In this document: piece after piece, positions 23,557-34,388 of the stretch | How the letters are laid out: the number at the start of each line of letters is the position of its first letter | How positions within the stretch are numbered: position 1 is the first letter of the stretch | From: Hortaea werneckii | Lineage: Eukaryota; Ascomycota; Dothideomycetes; Mycosphaerellales; Teratosphaeriaceae | Assembly: GCA_037044905.1 (NCBI GenBank) | Contig: JBAOKB010000048.1 | Span: forward strand, 1 to 64,000 | Direction of reading: 5' to 3' | Length of the DNA stretch: 64,000 nt | The notes under the pieces: model-generated | What the model was told of the DNA's origin: nothing | Seen by the model: the letters and a program-made list of their open reading frames with translations, nothing else | Databases searched by the model: none | Made by a program: the position numbers and the translations under genes

Positions 23557-23717
23557 GGAAATGTCAGTAACAAGATAATGAACTATCCACCAGTATTAAC
23601 TACCGTAAGACCTTCGTGAGCAGGGAACCTGAGACTGATATGCGACCGGTGAACAAGGGGTACTTCATTCAGTTGCAAACTGAGCGGGAGTAGATGTTTT
23701 GGAAGGTAGGTGCTAAG

Positions 23718-24597
23718 TTACAGCTTATGTCTCTTTGCTCCGGTTCTGATCTTCTCAAACTCTTTTCGAGGAATGCCGGCCGCCGTCCGTTCGAGGCCAC
23801 CGAAGAGCTCTGCAACCATAGACGACTCGATATCACGTCGCATAGGCGCAGCAATTAATGCTTTAGTCTTAAGCAAGCTCGAAGCAACGAGGTGCTCTCC
23901 CATAATATCATCAATATGGGCCAAAACGAGCGTCCGGAACTTGGCACTCTCTTGTGCGCTGCATTCAAAGATCTTGTCCACGAACCCACAAGCGAGCAGA
24001 TCCATGGCCAGTATCTTTCGACTTGCGAGCAATGCTTCATTGGCCTTGCCAACGCCCATTCTGCGGACAAAGCCGACCGACGCACCACCCTCGGCGATAA
24101 GACCGAGACTGGAGAAGGGAGTCAAGAGATATGTGTGCGGCACACAGTAGATGAAGTCCGAGAAAGAAATTAGAGCCGCCGCAATGCCTACTACAGGACC
24201 GTTCAATGCAGTGACAAGGATCTTCGAATGCGAGTAGAATGCTTGCGTGATGTTGAGATTGTTGGCGACAGTTTCCCTCAAGCCATGTCGCCATAGATCA
24301 GTTCCCGGGGGCGTCTGACGACTCACTGACACATCAGCACCTCTGCAAGCTTTATTAGCCTAACAGAATCTCATGGCGCTCATTGCATACATACGCGCTG
24401 AAGAAGCGTCCGTTACCTATAAGGACAGTGATTGATACTTCCTCGTGCGAGTCAACATCTCGTAGACACTGTGAAAGCTGGTAGAATCCATCTTTGGGCA
24501 ATGCATTCAATTTCTCTGGTCGATTGATCTCGATGATTGCGACGCGGCCACGAAACTCGACATTCGTCCACTGCTCTGGCTTGTGTGCTTCGGTCAT
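23718..24597 (-). CDS. Enoyl-CoA delta-isomerase (Eci1-like), probably peroxisomal
   Basis: Two exons, 24597-24395 and 24342-23718, give 275 residues. The N-terminal half has VAIIEINRPEKLNALPKDGF, then GRFFSAGADVSVS across the intron (oxyanion hole SAGAD). Further on are NGPVVGIAAALISFSDFIY and FSSLGLIAEGGASVGFVRRMG; the Glu of AEGGAS (about residue 151) corresponds to the catalytic glutamate of Eci1-type delta3,delta2-enoyl-CoA isomerases. The chain ends GAKRHKL: HKL preceded by basic residues resembles a non-canonical PTS1, which fits peroxisomal beta-oxidation. It would shift the position of a double bond in an enoyl-CoA. It is divergent from the CoA-ligase gene across a 734-bp promoter. 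Confidence 0.85.
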
Positions 24598-25331
24598 GAT
24601 TATGGAGGGCGTCAGTAGCAGTGTTGTTGCTATTGTATGAAAAGCTCGCTACTGGTCACAGAGATCAATGCTATTGACACAGCTGTCTGCAGATATGTCT
24701 CAGCTTTTGGACAAGACCTGGCATGCTGATCAGAGCGAGGTAATCTCTCAGGTGGCAGTTCCGGCGATTACTTCGGCATTTCGGTTTCGACTTTCACTTT
24801 TGCGAGGATAAGAATGATGAGGACGCTATTTGCGGGGTATTGCTATTTGCGGGGCTTCTTCTACAAACCTTGTGTTGACTATGTACGCTATGGTATACGC
24901 AGCCTGGAGATCCAACATCTGGACGTTCAGATGGTTTCTAGGTGCACGTGACCATTTGATCCGATTCACCGCCTTCGACTCAATCTGGCAGCATCGATTC
25001 GCCTGTGACACCATTACAGACTATCGAACCTCAGCTCCCGAAACAGCCTTGTTGTTGACACAGCACCGACCTAGTTGTGACGAGCGGGGTTAATCCACCT
25101 TCGAAATGCCGAAACACCGTGGGGGATAGTCGAGAGAAAATGCCGAGGCTTTCGCCGGACTGCGCTTAGGCGTCCAGCGGCCAGAAGTATGAGCAAGGAA
25201 CATCCATGGTAGGCGATCAGATGCGGATCGCCAATAATATATGTTGACTATCTAGCACATGCTTTACAGCGGCATCAGAGGCAAGCTGAGACCTGCCAGA
25301 ACCCTACCACAAACTGGATTACCAAGACACG
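24598..25331. promoter_or_regulatory. Divergent promoter of the isomerase and CoA-ligase genes
   Basis: This 734-bp gap separates two head-to-head genes. The 12-mer TTCGGCATTTCG occurs at 24772-24783 and in exact inverted form (CGAAATGCCGAA) at 25102-25113, one copy towards each gene. CGG half-sites are what Zn2Cys6 dimers recognise, so these are candidate operator sites. That reading is inference. Confidence 0.5.
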
Positions 25332-27211
25332 ATGTACGAAAATACCGATCGAAGCCAGCTGGTGCCTCCTCACAATGGCTCCAACGTGCTGCCTAACAGT
25401 CCTTTCTTTGGGAAATTAGTGCGCCATGCTCGTCGAGAGCGGGTGGCCCTCCGGGATCTCAGTCTCAACATCGAGAAGACCTACGGGTAGGTGGGATAAT
25501 TGGAGCGCGAGGTGGCGAGCGCTTGGTTCGAAGTGTTGACTATGTGCAGTGACCTGCTTGATGCTGTCCTTTCCTACCGAGACGTTGTGAAAGCAGCTTT
25601 GTCCGACACCGCGAGAAAATCATTGGAGCGGGGTGAGGAAGTGTATATTGGTGTTCTAGCGGCCGGTGGATGGGAATGTGAGTATTTGTCCGCATCATGC
25701 CAATTTTGGTGTACTTACTGACTTTTCCCATGCAATAGTCACTGTTGCCACACTCGCAGTGATGGCTCTGGGAGCAGCTGTAGTTCCAATGTGTAAGTAT
25801 GGTCGATCCATCGATCAACTATTGCTAACCATCAAAAGTCCCTTCTGCGCCGGTCGACGAAGTGGTGTACTTCGTGCTGAAGTCCCAGCAAGTGGCGATC
25901 TTGACCAGCGTATCGACCGCAGCGCTTGCTCAAGACATTGTGACCCAGGTCTCGACTTCCGGACATCAACTCGCAATGGTTCCAATTCTAGCAAACCTCC
26001 CCGAACTTCCTTCTCGCTCCCCTCTCGACATCTGCATGTCTTCAGATCCTCCTCTAGACGACCGAGCCCCGGGCCTGGTAATTTTCACTTCAGGAACGAC
26101 TGGCAGGCCAAAGGGTGTCGTTCACCGCCGATCATACGCACACGAGACTGCACTTGCCATTGGAGAAGGCTATGATATCGATGACAAGGACGTCTTGCTT
26201 CATCTCCTCCCTGTACATCACACCACAGGTTTGGGAACTTCCTTCTTTCCATTCCTGTGTGCTGGCGCATGCATTGAGTTCCGTGGTGCAGGCAGTTTCG
26301 ATGCTGCATGGGTCTGGGAGCGTTGGCTGGAAGGCGGCTTGACCGTGTTGTCTGCCGTCCCGACCATCTTCATGCGCCTAAAGTGGCATTTCGAGCGCGT
26401 GATCGCTCAGCTACCTGCGGAACAACAATCGCCATATGTAGCGGCAGCTCAGCAGTTCAGGGCGTTCATGTGTGGCTCAAGCGCTCTGCAAGACAATGTG
26501 CAGGACTTTTGGACACACTTGCGGCAAGGCATCCCGATTCTTACCAGATATGGCGCCACCGAGTTCCCTGGCTGCCTCAAAGTTCCAGCAAACATGGATC
26601 ACAAGCTTCTCCCGCGAGGCTGCGTAGGTATGCCCGTTCCTGGTGTTTCCATTAAGCTGTCAGAAGGCGACGAGGGCGAACTTTTGGTGAAATCGCCGTA
26701 CATGTTCTCAAAGTATCTGCACGATCGCGAAGCAACGCTTGCCGCACACGATAGTGAGGGCTGGTTCAAGACAGGCGACATTGCGCGCTGCGACAGCGGT
26801 TTCTACACCATCATCGGCCGCGCATCTGTCGACATTATCAAGTCTGGAGGGTACAAGATCTCTGCTCTTGACATCGAACGTGAGTGCTTGACACTGTCTT
26901 ACGTCGCTGAAGCAATGGTTGTAGGAGTGGAAGACGAAGAATTCGGGCAGCTAGTTGGCGCGCTCGTTGCTGTCAAAGGAATTAGTTCCTTATCTCTAAG
27001 CCAACTGCGGTCAGATCTCAGGGCAAAATTGGCGGGGTATAAACTCCCTACAGTTCTGAGGGTAATCGAGGGTGAGCTGCCCAAAGGTGGTACAGGTAAA
27101 GTTCAGAAGAAGGTGCTCGGCCCTAAATTTTTCCCTTTTGGATATGAAGCTATTCCTGAAGTGCAGACGTGGAGGTATAGGAGGAATCGACAGAATCAAG
27201 CTCGCCTATAG
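25332..27211 (+). CDS. Acyl-CoA synthetase (AMP-binding, ACSF3-like) with PTS1
   Basis: Four exons, 25332-25486, 25550-25677, 25739-25792 and 25839-27211, join in phase to 569 residues. The ANL-superfamily motifs are complete: P-loop IFTSGTTGRPKGVVH near residue 193, LPVHHTTGLGTSFF, RYGATEFPG near 349, WFKTGDIARC near 420 followed by GRASVDIIKSGGYKIS, and the C-terminal catalytic lysine in GKVQKKVLG near 531. The layout is closest to the malonyl-CoA synthetase-like ACSF3 group, but substrate choice cannot be read from these motifs. The protein ends NQARL; ARL is a canonical type-1 peroxisomal signal. The enzyme would activate a carboxylic acid as acyl-AMP and then acyl-CoA inside peroxisomes, next to two crotonases that could act on the product. 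Confidence 0.88.
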
Positions 27212-27423
27212 TCTAAAACAAACAGGAGACAAGTTGAAACATATTAACATATTGTTTCACACCATATAGTAAATGAGTTCAATCCAGAAATCTAAGCAGA
27301 GACTGAGTATTTTGTTATCATTGTAGAAGATCAGAGAGAATCACAATGTCATAACGCGACAGAATGCGTGAATGTAAGTCTAGCAAGTAGTTTTGCATAT
27401 CTCGTCGTATAGTATCAGCTATT

Positions 27424-29076
27424 CTAGACACTAAGTCCAAGGACAGAGTTTGTATATACTCGAAGTCTTGGTCCAAAAACATAGAAGACAATAGCGAGAC
27501 TCGCAAGACCTGCCGCTATACCACCTTGGATGTTCAATGCACCATTGTACCCAATTGCTTCGATCGATGGAAGCGTAGCGTAACTAAGACCAAACGATAT
27601 TATGCCTCGACCAGCGCAGATCACTACGAGGAAAGCTTCGGCGCGCGCAGGGAAGCTGTCAACAGCGTATGTAATACCAACAACGTTGGCACCCACAAAC
27701 GCAAAGAAGCTCGCATTATAAGTAAAGATCGGAGCAGCCGTCGACCATTTCTCTGGGGACTTGCCGACTTGGCCATAGATGATCGTGCAGACCACGCCAA
27801 CGATGGAAGGAATCCAGAGCAGAAGAAGACGATACTCAGGTTTGAAGGCGCCATTGTTGTGCCGGCTCATGAATCTGATGACCCAATCGCTTCCGTACCC
27901 TAGCAAAGGAAGAAATATGAGACAGACGACGATCTGGCCCGCTTGCACGTATCCAAGCGCTTCAAATGACAGAAGGTAGGGCGGTGCAAGTAAAATGCCA
28001 GAGAAAGTCGAGGCCATAAAAACATAGATCCCAAGGAATGCGCCATTCAAAAGCAGAAGCCAGAGGATGGAGGGTACACAAAGACCTTGGACCACCTGCA
28101 AATAGAAAGTCGGCAAGATGTGCCAATTTCTGACACGACATAGCAGACGAAGATCGCCTTTCCATGTGCGTGGGCCGAATGTTTCCGCGTCAAGGACGGG
28201 TCGTGAGGCTACTGTTGGGGGGGCTACTGTTCCTGCGTTGCCATCTTTAGGGTGGTCCAAAGAGTCTTCGGGGCTCTGCATTCTGGGAGCGTGCTGCATG
28301 TCGGCCCTGTTCGGATATGAAGTCTCCGTCACAAAGACGTACGACACAAGAAGCAAAACCGCGTTGATGATTGTGAAAAGCCCATACCACCACTTCCAGC
28401 CGTATGCTGCCACCAGGTAGGTGGACATGATGAAGAAGGCTCCGCTTGTCGCGTTCTGGATGAAGATGAACCAGCCGAGTTTTCGCCCCTTCTCATGTAG
28501 GAAGAAGACTTCTTGGATCATCATTGGCGCGAGAGCCTCGCTTTGTCCAGCGGCAAGTGACATGATGTTCCTTCCCGCGATGTGGCTGACAAGCGAGGTA
28601 GAGAGAGCGCACCAGAGGCCGCCAAGGACGAGCGCTACCATCGACACAAGGAATACGGGTCTCCTTCCGACCACCATCGCCAGCGGCATCGAAATTAGAT
28701 TGCCGATCCCCATGAGCAGCGTCGGATAGGTAAGCAGGTCGTTTGTCTTGTTACCGGCTTCGGGATAAGAGGCTTGGATCATCGAATAGATGGGCCCTAG
28801 GCCAGATGCCAAAACGACCGCAGTACAGCTGTAGGCCGATACGAGGAGTAGAATCATCCACTTGCGCCATTGCGGAAGATTAAGCGGATCTGCGAGGCGT
28901 TATGAGACAGAGTACCTACGTGTAGATATCACGCTGGCAAGCTCACCATTAGGATCGGCTGTCGGAGGCGGTTGCAAGACGACATTGCCGTCGCGTAAGA
29001 GCTCGATGGTTGCTCCAGTAGCTTCGGTGTCGGCCTTGTGCTCCTCAACATGCGCGACCTCGATCTTATCGTTCAT
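27424..29076 (-). CDS. MFS transporter, drug:H+ antiporter-like (DHA1 group)
   Basis: Two exons, 29076-28947 and 28889-27424, give 531 residues. A polar cytoplasmic N-terminus (MNDKIEVAHVEEH...) is followed across the intron by DPLNLPQWRKWMILLLVSAY, the usual entry to helix 1 in fungal DHA1 carriers. Further landmarks: VVGRRPVFLVSMVALVLGG after helix 2, SEALAPMMIQEVFFLHEKGR before helix 5, a long central loop rich in Pro/Asp, and a second half of six helices. Twelve membrane helices and export across the plasma membrane are expected. It is convergent with the CoA-ligase gene (212 bp) and divergent from the hydrolase gene, sharing a promoter with CGG-rich motifs. In the cluster it could export a product or an intermediate. 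Confidence 0.85.
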
Positions 29077-30029
29077 GTTGATTCCAGGTCTATATGGGAA
29101 GACCGGGGACCAAAGGCAAGGCAGTTTATATTGAGAACTCGGCAATATGTTAAATGATGAGCAACTTCAGTTTTGGGGACGATGTCGCCCGGATTTTAGA
29201 GCGGGGGCAATATATATGTTTGGCCGCCGGCATGGATTCACACGTCTTACACTTGATGTAGGCCCGTTCAAACAAGCGGGATGATTGCGCCTTCGGTTCG
29301 GTTCGGCAGCTCACCGACACGCAATTGTTACACTTTCTGTATGGTCTCTCAAAAGGCGGATCCTTGTATTTTCGGTTCGGCAGATGCGACAATACGCATT
29401 GGCCTAACAAGGTTGGCATTGGCTTCCCCACGGGGCAATAGTATGGAGCCGAATGTTTAACCCCGAGAGGCAGGACATTCCTGACTCGTGAACAGGGTCT
29501 AGACGAGGCGGAAGTGGTGTGATGATCCCGGTGTTCCTGCCGCTATTGTGCTCGCAGCTAATGTAATGTTACTAATATAGAGAAATTTACTCTGTCGAGT
29601 GCTGTGTGTATTAGTGTTACTCGCACTGGTCGCTGCGAGGCTTGCATCCGATCGTCGTCAATCCTGACCTGGATTTCGAGATAAGCAACATCATACAACA
29701 ATGAAGTACCGCATAGACACAGCTTGGCCTTACCCCGCTATGGCATGTGATCTGAGAACCCTGATCTCTTGTTAGCTGCTAGTTCAATCTTTATCCGCTC
29801 CCCTTTGGAGGCGACCTGTCTGGCTTCCGAACCGAGCTTTTCAGCCGAAGCGTAGTACCGAGTACCCATCATAACATGCCAAAAACCATTGTCCGAATGA
29901 ATAAAGTACAATCGAGCTCAGATTGAGTACCATAGAACTTCAAAGCAGAGGGTCTTCTATCTCGTACATCCTTGCCCTGCAACAAGCAGTTATTGGACAA
30001 CCCTAATTCATTCGGTGTCTTTGCAGAGG
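29077..30029. promoter_or_regulatory. Divergent promoter of MFS and hydrolase genes with TCGGTTCGG sites
   Basis: The 9-mer TCGGTTCGG occurs at 29293-29301, overlapping again at 29298-29306, at 29372-29380, and inverted (CCGAACCGA) at 29827-29835. It contains CGG-N2-CGG, a plausible Zn2Cys6 site. The same 9-mer occurs twice in the promoter at 35587-36095. TTTGCAG just before the hydrolase ATG could be the end of a 5'-UTR intron. No gene is supported here. Confidence 0.55.
29247..29383. repeat. Imperfect direct repeat, 74-81 bp period
   Basis: Two diverged copies lie head to tail in the MFS/hydrolase promoter. TTACACTT..TGTA starts at 29247 and 29328 (81 bp), and TTCGGTTCGGCAG at 29297 and 29371 (74 bp). 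The duplication multiplies the TCGGTTCGG motif. On the minus strand both copies also translate to a Cys-X2-Cys phrase (YIKCKTCES and YRKCNNCVS), which I take as a side effect of the duplication. Confidence 0.5.
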
Positions 30030-31787
30030 ATGGGAAAGACGTGGAATGTTGAGGTCCCAGTCGACACATTGGGAAAAACTGAACCAGGAGCGCATGGATA
30101 TCTTCCACTGAACCCTAGGACCGAGACACTGCCTCGAGGATGGAATGGATTCGGGCGAAGCCTTCCTTGTGACATAGTCGTAGAGCGCGACGCTTGCTTT
30201 ACAGTTCGAGATGGCGTGAAGCTGTACGCCGACATCTACCGACCACGGAGTGATACTAAAGTACCAGCGATACTATGCTGGAGTCCATTTGGAAAGAACT
30301 TCAACGGCATCGACTCATTGCGGCTCATGACGCCTTGGAACCTTGGCATTCCGGATGGCACCCTTAGTGGCCTGGAAAAGTTCGAGGGCCTTGATCCTGC
30401 GGACTGGATACCTCGTGGCTACGCAATTGTTAACATTGACTCGCGAGGAGCTTTCCATAGCGAGGGTACGATGACTATCATGGGCTCGCAGGAAGCAGAA
30501 GACGGGTATGATGTGATTGAAGAGCTAGCCCTGCGGGAATGGTGCACTGGCGACATCGGTATGGCAGGCAACTCGCACTTGGCGATCGCGCAATGGTTCA
30601 TTGCAGCACTCCGACCGCCGCACCTCAAGGCTATGGCGCCTTGGGAAGGCTGCGGTGATCTGTACCGCGAGCAATTTGCCCGCGGTGGGATTTACGGTGG
30701 CCATTTGTTCGACCAGTTGATCCAAAAGCATATGCTTAGGGGTGCACATGGGATCGAAAGTTTTCGGCGGATGTACGAGAAGTGCCCGTTGGCAAACGAA
30801 TGGTGGAATGATAAACGGCCGGACATGAGTCAAATTGATGCCCCAATGTACATTACAGGTACATGGAGCAACACAATGCACGGTATGGGCGCGATACGGG
30901 CATGGATGGAGACCAAATCACAGCACAAATGGCTTCGCTGGCATGGCCATCAAGAATGGTACGACCTTTGGGGGGATGAAACATCAAAGATTGAACTGCT
31001 GAATTTCTTCGACCACTTTCTGCTGGGCAAAGATAATGGCTGGGAGGCCACACCTCGTGTCCGAATGGCGTCACTCAAATTTGGAACGCAGAGTCCAATC
31101 TCCGACATTCGTGTCAAAGATTTCCCATTACCCGATACGCACTACAGGAAGGCATACCTCCATGGACACGGGGCATTGTCTTTTGGTTCGCCAACGCTTG
31201 CTGCCGAGCAATCACTATCGTATGACTCCGAAGATCCGAACTCGTTTCTTTCATTCCGTTATACCTTCGACACAGCGACAAGATTGATGGGAATACCAAA
31301 AGCAGTCTTGTACATGTCGGCCGAGAATACAGACGACATGGACATTTTCGTGATTCTCCGCAAGATCTCCAAGTCCGGTGAACCAATGTTGAGCCTCAAC
31401 ATCCCTTGGAAAGGTTTGCCAGTAGACAATATTGCGGACATTCCCGACGATAAAAGGACGGAAGTCATTCTTTACGCTGGGCCAACAGGCATGCAGCGGG
31501 CGTCGTTAAGGGCCATAGACAGCACAAAGTCAATGCATGAAAATTGGCCTTTCACACCCTTGGATAGAGAGGACAAACCTGGACAGGGTTGCATCGTGAG
31601 ATTGGAGATTGGGATATGGGCATTTGGGACTGACTATGAGCAGGGAGAGAGTATACAGCTTCAAGTGTGTGGCAGCCTCCAAGGCGTATCCAACTTCCAC
31701 GACGCAAACGGATCGAAGAATAAGGGAAAGCACGTATTACATCTAGGCGGCTGCCATGATAGTCATGTGGTGCTTCCTTTCGTGTAA
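30030..31787 (+). CDS. CocE/NonD-family hydrolase (X-Pro dipeptidyl-peptidase S15 type)
   Basis: One exon of 585 residues from the ATG at 30030 (MGKTWNVEVPVDTLGKTEPG). The CocE/NonD alpha/beta-hydrolase is recognised by VRDGVKLYADIYRP and AILCWSPFGKN, the nucleophile region GDIGMAGNSHLAIAQWF (Ser about residue 182, in the G-x-S elbow), IDAPMYITGTWSN, and RWHGHQEWYDLW, which likely supplies the catalytic His. The C-terminal third is the jelly-roll domain of S15 proteins (DIFVILRKISKSGEP; QGCIVRLEIGIW). The family hydrolyses esters, amides or acyl-peptide bonds; the substrate is unknown. No signal peptide and no PTS1 are seen, so it is probably cytosolic. It ends 14 bp before the convergent Zn2Cys6 gene. 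Confidence 0.85.
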   Translation: MGKTWNVEVPVDTLGKTEPGAHGYLPLNPRTETLPRGWNGFGRSLPCDIVVERDACFTVRDGVKLYADIYRPRSDTKVPAILCWSPFGKNFNGIDSLRLMTPWNLGIPDGTLSGLEKFEGLDPADWIPRGYAIVNIDSRGAFHSEGTMTIMGSQEAEDGYDVIEELALREWCTGDIGMAGNSHLAIAQWFIAALRPPHLKAMAPWEGCGDLYREQFARGGIYGGHLFDQLIQKHMLRGAHGIESFRRMYEKCPLANEWWNDKRPDMSQIDAPMYITGTWSNTMHGMGAIRAWMETKSQHKWLRWHGHQEWYDLWGDETSKIELLNFFDHFLLGKDNGWEATPRVRMASLKFGTQSPISDIRVKDFPLPDTHYRKAYLHGHGALSFGSPTLAAEQSLSYDSEDPNSFLSFRYTFDTATRLMGIPKAVLYMSAENTDDMDIFVILRKISKSGEPMLSLNIPWKGLPVDNIADIPDDKRTEVILYAGPTGMQRASLRAIDSTKSMHENWPFTPLDREDKPGQGCIVRLEIGIWAFGTDYEQGESIQLQVCGSLQGVSNFHDANGSKNKGKHVLHLGGCHDSHVVLPFV

Positions 31788-31801
31788 ATAGAGACTCTAA
31801 C

Positions 31802-33972
31802 CTACGGAAGCCCGACAATATCGGCTAGAAAATCCCAGCTAGTAGCATTCGAAATAAAATCATCGTCGAAGAAGTTCTCACCAAGTTGCTGAAACGCTTC
31901 GTTGCTGTATTGTTGCTGACCATCAAAACCAATTTCGGACGGAAAAAGACCGGCAAGATCGGCAGATTGAGGCGTGAGTGCGAAGCCCCCATCTGGCAGA
32001 GATGCACCCTGGGAAATACCTGACTTTTCATGCCACGTTTCCTCGACTCTCCGTTCTTCAGCCGGTCTATCTCCATTTGACATGGTGTGCGAATCGACAG
32101 ACTGTGTTGCAACAGCAGTGCGATCGGATCTATCCAGCGCCGACTGCATGACAGACAGAAAACGAGTTAGTCTAAGGCTCTCAGGCGTTCGATTTGGGTC
32201 GAAACAGTTCGCATCACTGTGGCGTCTCTCGCGTTCCGAAAGTATTTTGATAGCGAGTTTCTGCAACTAGTTTTATCGTCAACGAAAGACCGACGCCATG
32301 CAAAGCCATGGCAAAGGACATACCTCTGTATCCAGTCCAGCTCGCGTCAAACGGGGGCGTTTGATGACGTGTATGGCGAGCCCGTAGATGGCAAGCATCA
32401 ACGTATGGGCAGTGTCAAGCGCAGAATGCGCTGCCCGATCGTCGGCGTCCGCCAGCAGATGGATTATCTCCCTGCAACCCCGCAAAGCCCTTTGATAGCC
32501 ATCAGCTAAACCCGCTTGAAATCGTGGGAGATTTGACTCGTGCTCCTGGACATTTCGGTTTGATTGTATGCTGAGTATTAGAGCATGACGGTGCAAGAGG
32601 ACTTGTGTTTGGTGAAATTGTGTAGACAGAAAAGTCTTGGCAGTAAGGGCACCGTCTTCGATGTAGAAAGAGCGTGAGGGCTGCAAACGCTCTGGAAGAT
32701 TCATTTCCCACATCTTTAGCTGGAGAGCGGATTCATGCACCGCATCTGTCTTCTCTTCACCAAACCTGTCGAGGTCATATGGCCCGCTCTCCTCAAACTG
32801 CCGAGACCTTAGAAGACGGCAGCTTATGCGACTCTGTACCCTTGCGAGCTGGATAGCCGCAAGCGTCTCGTCCGACACGTGAGGTGTGTCAACTTGATCG
32901 CACTCGCTGTCTTGAATGCCGGATGCCCGCTCCAACTCAAGGCACAAAGTCTTCTCAAGAATGTACAAAGACCACCACACGGCGGCACTGTCGCGTGCAT
33001 GAGATGATACCACGTTTGCGTTGGCACTCGCTTGCCTAGCTTTGTTAATTCCAAGAGAGTGGGCCATTGCCACTGCAGCAGCTACTAGGTGCCAGGCAGC
33101 CTCTGGTTTATCAGGCCCCGATACAGCACGGCCAGTAGGACAAGGGCAGATACTGATTCTAATGACGCAAAAAGCGTGAGGCGGCCAACGCTGGCAAGGG
33201 CATTTGCCATCACTAAAGGAATGTCAACGGCAATGCAACCAGGCTTTGCCAGCGCCACGGCGGCGCAGACAAGATGACACACAAGCAGCTGGCATGGCTC
33301 GAGAGGCAGGCGTCCCTCATTCGGCAGCGGCAGATGGATCACACTTCCTAGGGTAGCTCGATACAAGGCAAGGCCGCGATGCAGGTCTGCACGAGGCAGA
33401 GGGGGCAGTGGAGCAATCTGCTGAGGATCAAAGGAGGAGACCTCGTCTGCCTGGCTGTTGCGGAGCATTGTGAAGCGATCGCGAAGACCTAGGCGCAAGA
33501 AGGCGAGGTCCAGCCATTGCGTCAGTATGTGGCGACCGTCCCGAATGAAACGGGGCAGAATGGGCAGCAAGTCAGTCTGCTGTGAGGTTGCGCTGCTTTT
33601 AGGTGCAGGTTGCTCGTGTCGAGCCTGGCGTAGTAGGGGCTCATTTGGGTCACTGGTAGCGCCAATGGCAGTGGTCGAAGCGTTTGGGTCAGTGTTGCAT
33701 TCAGTATGAGTGTCATCGGGTCTGCGATTGAAGTGGTGATCGGCGTCAATGATTCTCGCTGAGTCCTCTCTTGTGGTCGTAGACTGCCGACAAGACGCCT
33801 CTCTCACGGCGGTAGCAGCAGGGTGTCGCAGGTCGACGGTGATGCATTGGTCGCCAGAACGCAAGCAGTTGGAGCATTTGGGTTGCCGTTCATCGCAGCG
33901 CACCTTGCGATTGCGACAAGGGGTGCATGCGCACGATAGTCGTTTGCGTTTCGGCGCTGGCGAGCTCGACAT
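31802..33972 (-). CDS. Zn2Cys6 transcription factor carrying a one-base frameshift
   Basis: The zinc cluster is at residues 16-43 (C16, C19, C26, C33, C36, C43; core CTPCRNRKVRC). The fungal_trans region follows: SLGINKARQASANANVV, then AAVWWSLYILEKTLCLELERASGI. The frame from 33972 stops near 33085, while the continuation PDKPEAAWHLVAAAVAMAHS is in another frame starting near 33118. The two would join perfectly as LLAVLYRG-PDKPEAAW if the C-run at 33116-33119 (plus strand) had one more base. No intron with correct phase explains the change. Downstream there is a good intron between 32324 and 32266, leading to a C-terminal region ending at 31802. The gene is either freshly inactivated or carries a sequencing error in a homopolymer. 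If intact it would be a second regulator of the cluster. Confidence 0.75.
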
Positions 33973-34388
33973 GAGACGTGATGGTGGATAAAATCATTGC
34001 TGGGGTACGCCGGGTCGGTCGGCGGCTTTCGAACTGTCAATTCTCCAGGTCGGATTGCTCATCATCCCCCACGCGCTTCCGCAACCACATCCGAGGCATG
34101 CGTGCAGGGTCTTCAACATGGATATCTGACTCGTCAACGACCCCAACTCTGTCAGCGAGAGTATGGGCAGTGTCGCATGGGATGTGCTGATTGGGTTTGG
34201 CAGCCTATGATACATTGAAAGAGATGGTGTCACGATACCGATTGCTGAACATCCTCTCAGCTGGCTCTCGAATCACACTGGACAGCGGAGAGCTGAATCG
34301 CAAGATAGTTAAAGGAAGAGGGCGCCCATGTCTGCAACACCATACTGAAGAGCACATAATACATTCTCGCTACATAGATTGTCAATCT
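33973..34388. promoter_or_regulatory. Upstream region of the second Zn2Cys6 gene
   Basis: About 415 bp between the 5' end of the regulator and the 3' end of the dioxygenase gene. It contains CGG-rich text near 34006-34022 (CGCCGGGTCGGTCGGCGG). No gene is seen. Confidence 0.35.

Noticed and set aside
29150..29431. 93-codon minus-strand frame with two Cys-X2-Cys phrases
   Set aside because: Explained by an imperfect duplication of promoter sequence; no start context or family.
33085..33277. Intron proposed to remove the frame change in the second Zn2Cys6 gene
   Set aside because: Candidate donors (for example GTATCT 51 bp before the CCAG) give the wrong phase and lead straight to a stop; a one-base indel fits better.
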